Position numbers and translations under genes: made by a program. Positions 46,353-56,186 of a DNA stretch of 64,000 nucleotides are shown here, piece after piece. The notes under the pieces were generated by a model. The model ran no database searches, had not been told where the DNA came from, and saw only the letters and a list, made by a program, of their open reading frames with translations. This stretch comes from Streptomyces sp. WP-1. GTDB taxonomy: Bacteria > Actinomycetota > Actinomycetes > Streptomycetales > Streptomycetaceae. Position 1 is the stretch's first letter. Every line of letters begins with the position of its first letter. The stretch spans positions 3,286,001 to 3,350,000 of the forward strand of contig NZ_CP123923.1 in assembly GCF_030450125.1 (NCBI RefSeq), given 5' to 3'.

Positions 46353-46820
46353 ATGAACTGGGCAGACTTCACCACGGCCGAACCGGACTTCGCTGCGGCC
46401 GTCGAGCGGCGCTTCGGCGCCTTCCGGCACCACGTCCTCGTCACCCTGCGCCGGGACGGCTCGCCCCGTCCCTCGGGGCTGGAGGTGCGCTTCCTCGGCG
46501 GCGAGCTGTGGCTCGGCATGATGCCGGGCTCAGTGAAGGCCCGCGACCTGCTGCGCGACCCGCGGTTCGCGCTCCACTCCAATCCGGGCGACGGCACCGC
46601 GATGGCCGAGGGCGACATGCGGATCGGCGGGCGGGCCTACGAGGTCGGGGACGGGGAGGTGAAGGCCGGATACGGGGAAGAGGTGGAACCGCCGGGGCCG
46701 TTCCACCTCTTCCGCACCGAGTTGACGGAGGTCGTGCGGACCTGTGTCGAGGACGACCGTTGTCTGGTCGTCCAGGTCTGGAAGCCCGGAGAGCCGGTGC
46801 GGGCTCTCAGGCGGACCTGA
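46353..46820 (+). CDS. Pyridoxamine 5'-phosphate oxidase-like (split-barrel flavin) protein
   Basis: 155 aa. The split-barrel pattern HHVLVTLRRDGSPRPSGLEV, FLGGELWLGMMPGSVKARDL, LRDPRFALHS and VVQVWKPG is typical of PPOX-class FMN or F420-binding proteins. ATG at 46353. It is convergent with guaA. Substrate unknown. Confidence 0.87.
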   Translation: MNWADFTTAEPDFAAAVERRFGAFRHHVLVTLRRDGSPRPSGLEVRFLGGELWLGMMPGSVKARDLLRDPRFALHSNPGDGTAMAEGDMRIGGRAYEVGDGEVKAGYGEEVEPPGPFHLFRTELTEVVRTCVEDDRCLVVQVWKPGEPVRALRRT

Positions 46821-46826
46821 GCCTCA

Positions 46827-46843
46827 GGGGAGCCCTGCTCCCC
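46827..46843. terminator. Short terminator between PPOX gene and guaA
   Basis: GGGGAGC-CCT-GCTCCCC forms a perfect 7-bp stem between the convergent stops at 46820 and 46851. Confidence 0.55.
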
Positions 46844-46850
46844 CTCGGGC

Positions 46851-48425
<1,575 letters not shown>

Positions 48426-48562
48426 GGGGTGCCTTCTGGTGGTCCGGGCGGGGGTCTGTACTACGAGTCTAACGGTGCGGGCGCGAAGCGCTCCGCCGCG
48501 CCGGAGGCCCGCGAGGACGGGCCCGCCGCACCGCGCGGGGGCCCGCCGTACGGGCGCCGTGG

Positions 48563-48568
48563 CATACT
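48563..48568 (+). promoter_or_regulatory. Putative -10 element of the chorismate mutase leader
   Basis: CATACT ends 7 nt before the leader peptide ATG at 48575, which would make the leader mRNA leaderless. No good -35 hexamer is evident upstream. Confidence 0.4.
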
Positions 48569-48574
48569 GGCCGC

Positions 48575-48646
48575 ATGCATCAGCACACGACCTTCGTCTT
48601 TACCTATGGCATCCGGCCCGCCGGTTGCCATGGTCGTGCTGCTTAG
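48575..48646 (+). CDS. Phe/Tyr-containing leader peptide (attenuator)
   Basis: 23-codon open frame, [11 protein letters not shown] then [12 protein letters not shown], ending at TAG 48644. Its middle is Phe-Val-Phe-Thr-Tyr, encoded partly by codons rare in this genome (TTT, TAT). It is followed after 22 nt by a perfect terminator hairpin and 67 nt later by chorismate mutase, whose pathway makes Phe and Tyr. This is the layout of a ribosome-mediated attenuator. Within the leader, 48581-48592 can pair with 48632-48641, and CGGCCCG (48614-48620) can pair with CGGGCCG of the terminator arm (48677-48683) as a possible antiterminator. Inferred from sequence only. Confidence 0.6.
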   Translation: MHQHTTFVFTYGIRPAGCHGRAA

Positions 48647-48668
48647 CCGAACGCTTAAGCGACATCCC

Positions 48669-48701
48669 AGGCGCCCCGGGCCGACAAGGCCCGGGGCGCC
48701 T
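48669..48701 (+). terminator. Attenuator terminator upstream of chorismate mutase
   Basis: AGGCGCCCCGGGCC, loop GACAA, GGCCCGGGGCGCCT: a 14-bp perfect stem followed by the T-rich TGTCGTTTCT. It lies inside the 342-bp gap between guaA and the chorismate mutase start, downstream of the leader peptide, so it must be read through to express the gene. Confidence 0.85.
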
Positions 48702-48767
48702 GTCGTTTCTCCGGGTCACGCCGTTCCAGGGCATCCGCACCCGCACGAAACGATCAGGAGCCCCGAC

Positions 48768-49052
48768 ATGAGCACGAGCACCACCACCCCCGAAGAGACC
48801 GCCGCGACGCCGGAGGCGACCATCGCCGCCGCGCGGGAGCGCATCGACGCGATCGACGACCGGATCATCGGCCTCATCCAGGAGCGGACGGCCGTCTCCG
48901 CCGTGGTCCAGCAGACCCGGATCTCCGCCGGCGGCCGGCGGGTCAGCCTCTCCCGCGAGATGGAGATCCTCGGCCACTACCGCGAGGCGCTGGGCAAGCC
49001 CGGCACCTCGCTCGCCATGACCCTGCTGGAGCTGTGCCGGGGCCGCGTCTGA
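48768..49052 (+). CDS. Chorismate mutase (AroQ class, monofunctional)
   Basis: Converts chorismate to prephenate, the branch point to Phe and Tyr. It is 94 aa. The AroQ helix-1 pattern ARERIDAIDDRIIGLIQERTAV carries the active-site Arg. The second active-site patch is in QQTRISAGG, and the end LLELCRGRV fits small actinobacterial mutases. The N-terminal 18 residues are a Ser/Thr-rich extension. ATG at 48768 follows AGGAG with a 7-nt spacer. Probably controlled by the attenuator directly upstream. Confidence 0.9.
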   Translation: MSTSTTTPEETAATPEATIAAARERIDAIDDRIIGLIQERTAVSAVVQQTRISAGGRRVSLSREMEILGHYREALGKPGTSLAMTLLELCRGRV

Positions 49053-49212
49053 GCCTCCGGGCCCCCGAGTCAGCTGATTATCCGACGTGAGTTCGTCCCC
49101 CGTCTCACCCGTACGGCGCCGTGACCGCCCCGCGGGCGGCTTCGTTAGCGGGGTGTCCGTGCCAGCCAGGGGCGGGCCCGACAGAACCACGCGTGGCTCG
49201 CTGGGGCGATGA

Positions 49213-49440
49213 GGCGTACGGGTCGTGCCGTACGCCGTGGGACCTCGCTCCAGGGAAGTGACCGGACGGCAGGGGACAGCAGCCCGGTCACCAAGAGAAC
49301 GGTCGGCTCCGGGGACGCCCGGAGCCGACCGGCGGAACACACCGGTCCCCGTCCCCGCACAGACCACGGCACCCCCGCCGAAGACACCGTCGGCGCATGA
49401 GAAGAGGGACCTGCATCCCCCTCCGAAGGCAGGTCCCTCT
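49213..49440. other. Intergenic region with four consecutive hairpins
   Basis: The 491-bp gap 49053-49543 has no convincing gene but holds four inverted repeats in a row. They are GGCGTACGG/CCGTACGCC (49213-49236), GTGACCGG/CCGGTCAC (49258-49291), CGGTCGGCTCCGG/CCGGAGCCGACCG (49300-49331) and AGAGGGACCTGC/GCAGGTCCCTCT (49403-49440). The last two probably terminate the chorismate mutase and GMC transcripts. The earlier two may belong to the same 3' structure or to a small RNA. Confidence 0.7.
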
Positions 49441-49543
49441 CCACCGTCTTCTCGAATCCGGTAGCAGGTTTGATCGGCGACGGCGGAGGAGGGTTGTGCC
49501 GGGAGCCGAGATCTTCAGGTGATCTGGGCCACATGGACCGGGG

Positions 49544-51325
49544 CTACTCGGCCTTCGCCCGCACCGTCGGCATCCCCAGGAACGGCAGCCGCAGCGCGCC
49601 GAACGCCTCCGCCGGGACCGCGGGCGACCGCGGCTCCACCGGCTTCAGCCGCTCGTACGACGCCCCGGGCGCCGGCCGCGGATCCTCCTCGCCCTTGTTC
49701 GGCCAGAACGACATGGCACGCTCGGCCTGCGCGGTGATCGTCAGCGACGGATTGACGCCCAGGTTCGCCGAGACCGCGGCGCCATCCACGACCGAGATGC
49801 CGGGGTGGCCGTACAGCCGGTGGTACGGGTCGATCACCCCGGTGTCGGCCGAGTCGCCGATGGGGCAGCCGCCGAGGAAGTGCGCGGTGAGCGGGGTGCC
49901 CATCAGCTCGCCGACATTGCTGCCCGGGAAGCCGTTGATCTCGGCGGCGAGCGCGGCGGCGGCCTCGGAGGCGGCCCTGATCTGCTTGGGGTTGGGCGCG
50001 CCGTGCCCCTGGCGCGCGGTGAGCAGGCCCCTGCCGACGCCGCCCGGCTTCAGGTACGTCGTCAGCGAGTTGTCCAGGGACTGCATCACCAGGCCGATGA
50101 TGCTCCGCTCGGACCAGCGGCGGTTGGACAGCGAGCGCAGTACCAGGGTGGGGTGCCTGGCCGCGTTCGCCAGCCAGGCCAGCGCCCGCGAGGAGCCCTC
50201 GGTGTACGGCACCTGGAGGATGGACAGGCCGCCCATCGCGTTGGAGCCCTTGCCGTAGCGGACCGGCTCGATGTGGGTGTTCTCGTCCGGGTGGATCGAG
50301 GAGGTGATCGCGACACCCCGGGTGAAGTCGGCCCGCGGGGTGCCGTGCGCCTTGCGGTAGCGGTGGTTGTCGGTCTGCGCGCCGACCAGCGCCTCCGAGT
50401 TGGTGCGGGTCAGCACACCCAACCGGGGCGAGAGATACGGCAGTTGGCCGTTCGCCTTCATGCGGTGCAGCAGGGTCTGGGTGCCGTACGTACCGGCGGC
50501 GATCACGACCCGGCGCGCGGTGAACAACCGTCCCGCGCCCTTCTTCCCGCGGTCCGTCGGCAGGGTGGCCACCGCGTAGCCGCCGCGCGAGTCGTCGGTG
50601 ACGGACACCACCGTGGTCATGGGGTGGACCACGGCGCCCGCCTTCTCGGCGAGGTGGAGGTAGTTCTCGTTCAGCGTGTTCTTGGCGCCGTGCCGGCAGC
50701 CGGTCATGCACTCGCCGCACTCGGTGCAGGCGTTGCGCCGCGGTCCGGCCCCGCCGAAGTACGGGTCGGGCACCGGCTGCCCCGGGGCCGCCTTCGCCGT
50801 GCCGTCGGCGTCCTCGCCGTCACCGAAGAAGACGCCGACCGGCGCGAAGTGGAAGGTGTCGCCGACGCCCATCCGCTCGGCGGCCGCCTTCAGATGGACG
50901 TCCGAGGGGGTCATCGTCGGGTTGAGCCGCACGCCGAGCATCCGCTTGGCCTGGTCGTAGTACGGCTGCAACTCCTCCTGCCAGTCGGTGATGTCCTTCC
51001 ACTGGGGGTCCTCGAAGAACGCCTTCGGCGGTACGTAGAGGGTGTTGGCGTAGTTGAGCGAGCCGCCGCCGACGCCCGCGCCGGCCAGCACCATCACATT
51101 GCCCAGCAGATGGATGCGCTGGATGCCGTACATGCCGAGCTTGGGGGCCCAGAGGTAGTTCTTCAGGTCCCAGGAGTTCTTCGGCAGGGACTGACGGGTG
51201 AAGCGGCGCCCGGCTTCGAGGACGCCGACCCGGTAGCCCTTCTCGGTCAGGCGCAGGGCGGACACGGACCCGCCGAAGCCGGAGCCGACCACGATGACGT
51301 CGTAGTCGTAGGAGTCCTGGGGCAC
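49544..51325 (-). CDS. GMC oxidoreductase, cholesterol-oxidase-like
   Basis: 593 aa flavoprotein. The FAD-binding motif is VIVVGSGFGGSVSALRLTEK. The arrangement GAGVGGGSLNYANTLYVPP and FLGGCPIGDSADTGVIDPYHRL with the C-terminal VVDGAAVSANLGVNPSLTI matches the large GMC enzymes of the cholesterol oxidase (ChoD) group. A four-Cys cluster CTECGECMTGCRHGAKN, common in this group, is at about residues 203-219. No signal peptide. ATG at 51325, 72 bp after the semialdehyde dehydrogenase gene in the same operon. The true substrate (sterol or other alcohol) is uncertain. Confidence 0.88.
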   Translation of the reverse strand: MPQDSYDYDVIVVGSGFGGSVSALRLTEKGYRVGVLEAGRRFTRQSLPKNSWDLKNYLWAPKLGMYGIQRIHLLGNVMVLAGAGVGGGSLNYANTLYVPPKAFFEDPQWKDITDWQEELQPYYDQAKRMLGVRLNPTMTPSDVHLKAAAERMGVGDTFHFAPVGVFFGDGEDADGTAKAAPGQPVPDPYFGGAGPRRNACTECGECMTGCRHGAKNTLNENYLHLAEKAGAVVHPMTTVVSVTDDSRGGYAVATLPTDRGKKGAGRLFTARRVVIAAGTYGTQTLLHRMKANGQLPYLSPRLGVLTRTNSEALVGAQTDNHRYRKAHGTPRADFTRGVAITSSIHPDENTHIEPVRYGKGSNAMGGLSILQVPYTEGSSRALAWLANAARHPTLVLRSLSNRRWSERSIIGLVMQSLDNSLTTYLKPGGVGRGLLTARQGHGAPNPKQIRAASEAAAALAAEINGFPGSNVGELMGTPLTAHFLGGCPIGDSADTGVIDPYHRLYGHPGISVVDGAAVSANLGVNPSLTITAQAERAMSFWPNKGEEDPRPAPGASYERLKPVEPRSPAVPAEAFGALRLPFLGMPTVRAKAE

Positions 51326-51397
51326 GGGTCTCTCCTCGTTGTGTGTCGGGTGCGGGCCGTCCGTGGTGTCGCGCGCGGTTCCCGCGCCCCCAGCGGC

Positions 51398-53041
51398 TCA
51401 CCTGAACCGGAGCGCCTTCAGCACGCGCAGGCTCGTGGTCATGAAGCGGGCGTAGCCCTCGTCCGACATGCCCAGCGAGGGCGCCATCGGCAGCAGCCGC
51501 TGCTGGGCGACCGTCTGGGCCTCGGTGTACTTGAGGATGCCCTCGGAGCCGTGGCGGCGGCCGAGTCCGGAGTCCTTCATGCCGCCCATCGGGGACTGGA
51601 CGCTGCCGTAGGCGGGGGCGTAGCCCTCGTTGACGTTGACCGTGCCGGTGCGCAGCCGGGCGGCGATGTCCCGGCCGCGGCTCGAACTGGTCGTCCAGAC
51701 CGAGGCGTTGAGGCCGTACGGCGTGGCGTTGGCGCGCTCGACGGCCTCGTCCACGTCGGAGAAGCGGTAGACGGAGACGACCGGGCCGAAGGTCTCCTCC
51801 TCGCAGACCGCCATGGAGCCCTCGACGCCGTCGAGGATGGTGGGCTCGAAGAAGTAGGGGCCGATGTCGGGCCGGGCCACGCCGCCCGCGAGCACCGTGG
51901 CGCCCTTGTCGACGGCCTCGCGCACATGCCGTTCCACGGTCTCCAGCTGGCGTTCGCCGACCAGGGAGCCCATGTCGGCGCCGTAGGCGAGGGAGTTGCC
52001 GAGCCGCATGGCCCTGGTGCGGGCGGCGAAGCGCTCCAGGAAGTCGTCGGCGACCGACTCGTGGACGTACAACCGCTCGATGGAGATGCAGAGTTGGCCG
52101 GCCGAGGAGAAGCAGGCGCGCACGGCACCGGCGGCGGCCTTCTCGATGTCGGCGTCGTCCAGCACCAGCATGGCGTTCTTGCCGCCGAGTTCGAGGGAGA
52201 CGCCGATCAGCCGGGCGGCGGCGCCCTGGGCGACCTCGCGGCCGGTGCGGGTGGAGCCGGTGAAGGAGACGTAGTCGGCGTGCTTGACCAACTCGGGCCC
52301 CACGACCGGGCCTTCGCCGAGGACGACCTGGAAGACGCCCTCGGGCAGCCCGGCCTCGATCAGCAGGTCGCGGGCCCACAGGGCGGTGAGGCAGGTCTCG
52401 GTGTCCGGCTTCATCACGACCGCGTTGCCCGCGACGAAGGCGGGCAGCGCGTCGCCGACGGACAGCTCCAGCGGGTAGTTCCAGGGCGCGATCTGGCCCA
52501 CCGCCCCGCGCGGGTGGCGCAGTTCGGTGACCTTGGTCAGGGTCGGCACGGCGCCGGTGTGCCGCTTCGCGCGCAGATAGGCGGGGGCCTTGCGGCCGTA
52601 GTGGCGGGCCGCGATGGCGACGGCCAGCACCTCCTCGTGCGCGTGCAGCCGGGCCTTGCCGGTCTCCAGCTGCACCAGGTCGAGGACCTCGGCCTGGCGT
52701 TCGAGGATCAGATCGTGGAAGCGGAGCAGGACGGCGGCCCGCTGCCGTACCGGGGTGCGCTCCCAGACGGCCTGCGCGGCACGCGCCGCCTCGAAGGCCT
52801 TGAGCACGTCCTCGGGGGTGGACTCGGGCAGGTCGGCCAGCTTCTCGCCGGTGAACGGCATGTGGTTGGCGGTCCGGCCGGAACCGGTGACGCCCTTGGC
52901 CAGCCGGGCCACCAGTTCCGGGGTGACCACGTCGGCGGCGGTGCGGACGCCCTCGGGGGAGGGCGCGAGGGGGTTGGTACCGGCGATGGCCGGGACCTGC
53001 GTGTCCGGGGCCTGCGTGTCCGGGGCCTGCGTGTCCGTCAT
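51398..53041 (-). CDS. gabD2: Succinate-semialdehyde dehydrogenase (NADP+)
   Basis: 547 aa. The aldehyde dehydrogenase core has PWNYPLELSVGDALPAF, the base motif LELGGKNAMLVLDD, the catalytic Cys in FSSAGQLCISIERLY and EEETFGPVVSVYRF. Overall it matches the actinobacterial GabD2 type, which oxidises succinate semialdehyde to succinate. The N-terminus has a 5-residue tandem repeat (TQAPDTQAPDTQ). ATG at 53041. A perfect 18-bp palindrome lies 74 bp upstream. First gene of an operon with the GMC oxidase. Confidence 0.85.
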   Translation of the reverse strand: MTDTQAPDTQAPDTQVPAIAGTNPLAPSPEGVRTAADVVTPELVARLAKGVTGSGRTANHMPFTGEKLADLPESTPEDVLKAFEAARAAQAVWERTPVRQRAAVLLRFHDLILERQAEVLDLVQLETGKARLHAHEEVLAVAIAARHYGRKAPAYLRAKRHTGAVPTLTKVTELRHPRGAVGQIAPWNYPLELSVGDALPAFVAGNAVVMKPDTETCLTALWARDLLIEAGLPEGVFQVVLGEGPVVGPELVKHADYVSFTGSTRTGREVAQGAAARLIGVSLELGGKNAMLVLDDADIEKAAAGAVRACFSSAGQLCISIERLYVHESVADDFLERFAARTRAMRLGNSLAYGADMGSLVGERQLETVERHVREAVDKGATVLAGGVARPDIGPYFFEPTILDGVEGSMAVCEEETFGPVVSVYRFSDVDEAVERANATPYGLNASVWTTSSSRGRDIAARLRTGTVNVNEGYAPAYGSVQSPMGGMKDSGLGRRHGSEGILKYTEAQTVAQQRLLPMAPSLGMSDEGYARFMTTSLRVLKALRFR

Positions 53042-53114
53042 GAGGCGCAGGGTATGCCGCGCCGAACGCTTTGTGTACCCGTCGGTAACGGGGATTCACC
53101 GAGCGCTCACACCC

Positions 53115-53132
53115 TGCCAGTGATCACTGGCA
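53115..53132. promoter_or_regulatory. 18-bp perfect palindrome upstream of gabD2
   Basis: TGCCAGTGATCACTGGCA is fully symmetrical and sits 74 bp before the gabD2 start, in the 136-bp gap to the kinase stop. The size and symmetry fit a TetR/GntR-type operator; no regulator gene is adjacent. Confidence 0.55.
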
Positions 53133-53177
53133 ACGAATGGCCTGATCAGCCGGTTGCCGGCTCGAACACCCGCCCGA

Positions 53178-54272
53178 TCAGTCGCCTGCGGGTTTTTTGG
53201 CCAGGAGGAGGGTGAGGGTGGTGAAGGGGGTACGGCGACGGGGTGCGGGTCCGGGCTGCGACTCGGGGTCCGGCCGCCCGGGGCCTGCCTGCGGCTGCGC
53301 GCCGGGCCGCGGCCGCTCGTCCGGTACGGCGCCGGGGTCCCGCCTGTCTCGTACGCCGGCCGGTTCCGGTACGTCCGTCACGCCCAGGTACGCGCGCAGC
53401 TCCGCCGCCACCCGCGCCGCGTCCGGCCGGGCCTCGGGGCGCTCCGCGCGCAGCCGCTCCAGGAGGGGGCCGAGCGGGCCGGGGTCCGTGTCGCCGAGGG
53501 CGGCGCGCAGCAGGGCGCCCAGGGACCACAGATCGGAGGCGGGCCCGGCCCCGGGCCCGGCCCCACCGCCACGGCCGGCCCCGTCCCCGGCGCGACCGAA
53601 CCCGGAACCGGCCTGAGCCCCAGCCCCAGCCCCAGCCCCAGCCCCAGCCCCAGCCCCAGCCCCAGCCCCAGCCCCAGTGAACCCGGCACCACCGAGCACG
53701 CCCTCACCACCCCCGGCACCACCGGATCCACCCCCGCCCGGCCCGTCCCCGATCCCGAAGTCGGTGAGGACGACCCGCCCCGTGCCCGATTCCAGCAGCA
53801 CGTTGGCCGGTTTGAGGTCGCGGTGCACGATGCCGACCGCGTGCGCGGCGCGCAGGGCGCCGAGGACGGCGAGGCCGATGCGCGCGGCCTCGGCGGGCGG
53901 CAGCGGACCCCGGCGCAGCGCCTCGCCCAGGGACTCGCCCGCCACCAGCTCCATCACGATCCAGGGGACGCCCGCCTCGGTGACGACGTCGTACACCGTG
54001 ACGGCGGACGGATGCCGCACCCGGGTCGCGGCGCGGGCCTCCCGGTAGAGCCGGTGGGCGAGCCGCCGGCTCTCCTCGTCCGCGGCCGGATCGCCGGGCA
54101 GCGACGGCTCCTTGACGGCGACCCGGCCGCGCCCCTCGCCGCCCTCGTCCTCGGCGCGCCAGACGGTTCCGGTGGGTCCGGTGCCGAGGCGCTCGGTCAG
54201 CCGGTAGCGCCCGCCGATCAGACGCGTGCCGTTCGGATGTGCGCCGAGCGGGTGTTCGCCGTCGTCAGCCAT
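53178..54272 (-). CDS. Ser/Thr kinase with Gly-Ala repeat in the activation segment
   Basis: 364 aa. The kinase N-lobe has LGTGPTGTVWRAED, catalytic Lys in VAVKEPSL, the loop HRDLKPANVLLE and DFG in VVLTDFGIGDG. The normal activation loop and APE motif are replaced by about 60 residues of Gly/Ala repeats, encoded partly by a tandem hexanucleotide (53615-53677). The domain then resumes at DLWSLGALLRAAL. The C-terminus is a Pro/Arg-rich tail with no clear membrane segment. ATG at 54272, 46 bp after the MBL gene stop, so they may be co-transcribed. Catalytic residues are intact, but substrate docking should be altered. Confidence 0.8.
   Translation of the reverse strand: MADDGEHPLGAHPNGTRLIGGRYRLTERLGTGPTGTVWRAEDEGGEGRGRVAVKEPSLPGDPAADEESRRLAHRLYREARAATRVRHPSAVTVYDVVTEAGVPWIVMELVAGESLGEALRRGPLPPAEAARIGLAVLGALRAAHAVGIVHRDLKPANVLLESGTGRVVLTDFGIGDGPGGGGSGGAGGGEGVLGGAGFTGAGAGAGAGAGAGAGAGAGAQAGSGFGRAGDGAGRGGGAGPGAGPASDLWSLGALLRAALGDTDPGPLGPLLERLRAERPEARPDAARVAAELRAYLGVTDVPEPAGVRDRRDPGAVPDERPRPGAQPQAGPGRPDPESQPGPAPRRRTPFTTLTLLLAKKPAGD
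53615..53677. repeat. Hexanucleotide tandem repeat (CAGCCC, nine perfect units)
   Basis: Nine perfect CAGCCC units run 53621-53674, with a GAGCCC variant before and a partial unit after. On the minus strand they encode alternating Ala-Gly in the kinase activation segment. The unit is a multiple of three, so copy-number changes keep the frame. Confidence 0.95.
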
Positions 54273-54318
54273 GTCCCATCAGTACCGCGCGCACCGCGCC
54301 GTTGTCGAAGCGGGCGGT

Positions 54319-55224
54319 TCAGACGGCCCACCGGCGCAGTCCGAACCCGCCGTTCTCCTCCCGCACTTCGACGACACCCGTGCCCGCGAAGTGCGCCGGG
54401 ACCACCAACGCCCGCTCGTCCGCCGCCTGTTGGAGCAGCCGCTGCCTGGTCGCGGCCGCCCCCGCCGGATCGAGGCAGAAGCAGCTGCCGCACTCGGGCC
54501 GCAGGATCTGCACCGGGCTGTGCAGCACATCGCCGACGAACAGGGCGTGTTCGCCCCGCGAGGAGACCCGCAGCACCGACGATCCCGGGGTGTGCCCGGG
54601 CGCGGACTCCAGGCGGAGATGCTCGTCGATGCGGTACCCGTCCTCCCATACGACGGCCTGCCCCGCCCGGTGCACGGGCGCGATGCTGTCCTCGTACAGC
54701 AGCCGGTCGTCCACCCGCGCCCCGCCCCCGTAGCCGCCCTCGGGGCCGAAGTAGCGGTCGTCGGCGGCCGGGAGCAGATAGCGGGCGCGGGGGAAGGTGG
54801 GCGCCCATTCCCCGTTCTCGTCATGGGTGTTCCAGCCGACGTGATCGCCGTGGATGTGCGTGTTCACGACGACGTCGACCTCCGCCGGATCCACCCCGGC
54901 CCGCCGCAGCAGCCCCGGCAGGTCCCCCGGCTGCCGGTGGAAGAGCGGATTGCCCGGCCGCTCGCGGTCCCGCCCCACCCCGGTGTCCACCAGCACGGTC
55001 CGCCCGCCGCTGCGCACCACCCAGGTCTGCACCGCCAGCATCGCCATGTCCCGCTCGGGATCCCAGTACCGGGGCACCAGCTCCGCCGCGTGCTCCCGCC
55101 ACACCTCCGCCCCGGCCCCGGGCACCAGCCGCTTCGCCGGCACGAGGGGCCCCTGTCGCTCCACGATCCGCAGCACCTCGACATCGCCGACGGTGAATGT
55201 CCGTACGTCCTGTTCGTCCGCCAT
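54319..55224 (-). CDS. Metallo-beta-lactamase-fold hydrolase
   Basis: 301 aa. The zinc motif HxHxDH is THIHGDHVGWN (about residues 108-118), with further ligands in the region ESAPGHTPGSS (His), FVGDVLH (Asp) and VVPAHFAG (His). This is the pattern of lactonase-like MBL hydrolases. ATG at 55224 (MADEQDVRTFTVG) next to GGAGG. It is divergent from an AraC-family gene across 101 bp, suggesting regulation by it. Substrate not known. Confidence 0.88.
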   Translation of the reverse strand: MADEQDVRTFTVGDVEVLRIVERQGPLVPAKRLVPGAGAEVWREHAAELVPRYWDPERDMAMLAVQTWVVRSGGRTVLVDTGVGRDRERPGNPLFHRQPGDLPGLLRRAGVDPAEVDVVVNTHIHGDHVGWNTHDENGEWAPTFPRARYLLPAADDRYFGPEGGYGGGARVDDRLLYEDSIAPVHRAGQAVVWEDGYRIDEHLRLESAPGHTPGSSVLRVSSRGEHALFVGDVLHSPVQILRPECGSCFCLDPAGAAATRQRLLQQAADERALVVPAHFAGTGVVEVREENGGFGLRRWAV

Positions 55225-55325
55225 GCCTCCGACTCTAGGAGCCGTGGGTGAGCGCTCCAATGCTCTTCCCGCTCATCCGGATACGCCGCCGTCTCATGGC
55301 GGCGGGGCAGAGGCATGATGGAGGC

Positions 55326-56186
55326 ATGGACGTGGTGAGCGACGCGATCTCCGCGGTCCGGGTGGGCAGCCCCTCCTCGGACCGGCTCCGGGTGAGCGGC
55401 CGGTGGGCGCAGCTGCTGCCGCCGTACGAGGGGGCGGGCTTCCATGTCGTCCTCGGCGGCACCTGCCGACTGCTGCGGGACGGCGACGACGGCAACGGCG
55501 ACGGCGAGTCGGTGGTGCTGGGGCCGGGTGACGTGGCGCTGCTGCCGCACGGCGCGGGGCACGCGCTGACGAGCACCGGGGACGGCGGCGAGGTCGAGCT
55601 GCTGTGCGGCAAGTACCGGCTGGACCGCAGTCGCACGCACCCCTTGATGGCGGAGCTGCCGCAGGTGGTGCATCTGCCGCACCGGGTCGGCGAGCAGGCC
55701 GAACTGCGGGCCGCCGTGGACCTGTTGGCGCGGGAGCTGGAGGAGCAGCGGCCGGGTGGCTGCCTCGCGCTGCCGAGCCTGCTGGACCTGCTGCTGGTCT
55801 ACATGGTGCGCGCCTGGATGGGCCGGGCGCACACCGGGGCGTGGCCCGCGGTGCTGAACGACCCCGTGACCACGGCCGCGTTGCGGGCGCTGCACTCCGA
55901 ACCGGCGGCGCCCTGGACCGCCGAGCGGCTGGCCGCCGAGGCGGGGGTCTCCCGGGCCACCCTCGCGCGCCGCTTCACCGCCCTGGTCGGCCGCTCCCCG
56001 ATGGCGTACCTGACCTGGTGGCGGCTGACGCTGGCGGCGGCCCGGCTGCGCGCGTCCGACGCGCCGCTCGCGACGGTGGCGCGCGAGACGGGGTACGGCA
56101 GCCCGTACGCCCTCTCGCACGCCTTCACCCGGGAGTTCGGGATCACCCCGGGCCGCTACCGGAACCGCGCGACGGCGGCCTCCTGA
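55326..56186 (+). CDS. AraC-family transcriptional regulator
   Basis: 286 aa. The N-terminal cupin-type sensor domain (about residues 10-105; GPGDVALLPHGAGHAL) resembles the cupin_6 type. The C-terminal double HTH (about 180-280) has WTAERLAAEAGVSRATLARR, RRFTALVGRSPMAYL and VARETGYGSPYALSHAFTR. ATG at 55326. It is divergent from the MBL hydrolase gene and convergent with a broken kinase gene whose truncated end abuts it. Confidence 0.9.
   Translation: MDVVSDAISAVRVGSPSSDRLRVSGRWAQLLPPYEGAGFHVVLGGTCRLLRDGDDGNGDGESVVLGPGDVALLPHGAGHALTSTGDGGEVELLCGKYRLDRSRTHPLMAELPQVVHLPHRVGEQAELRAAVDLLARELEEQRPGGCLALPSLLDLLLVYMVRAWMGRAHTGAWPAVLNDPVTTAALRALHSEPAAPWTAERLAAEAGVSRATLARRFTALVGRSPMAYLTWWRLTLAAARLRASDAPLATVARETGYGSPYALSHAFTREFGITPGRYRNRATAAS

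Noticed and set aside
49805..53215. Plus-strand 1136-codon frame
   Set aside because: It is antisense to the GMC oxidase and gabD2 genes; Gly/Val/Asp/His-rich with no motifs.
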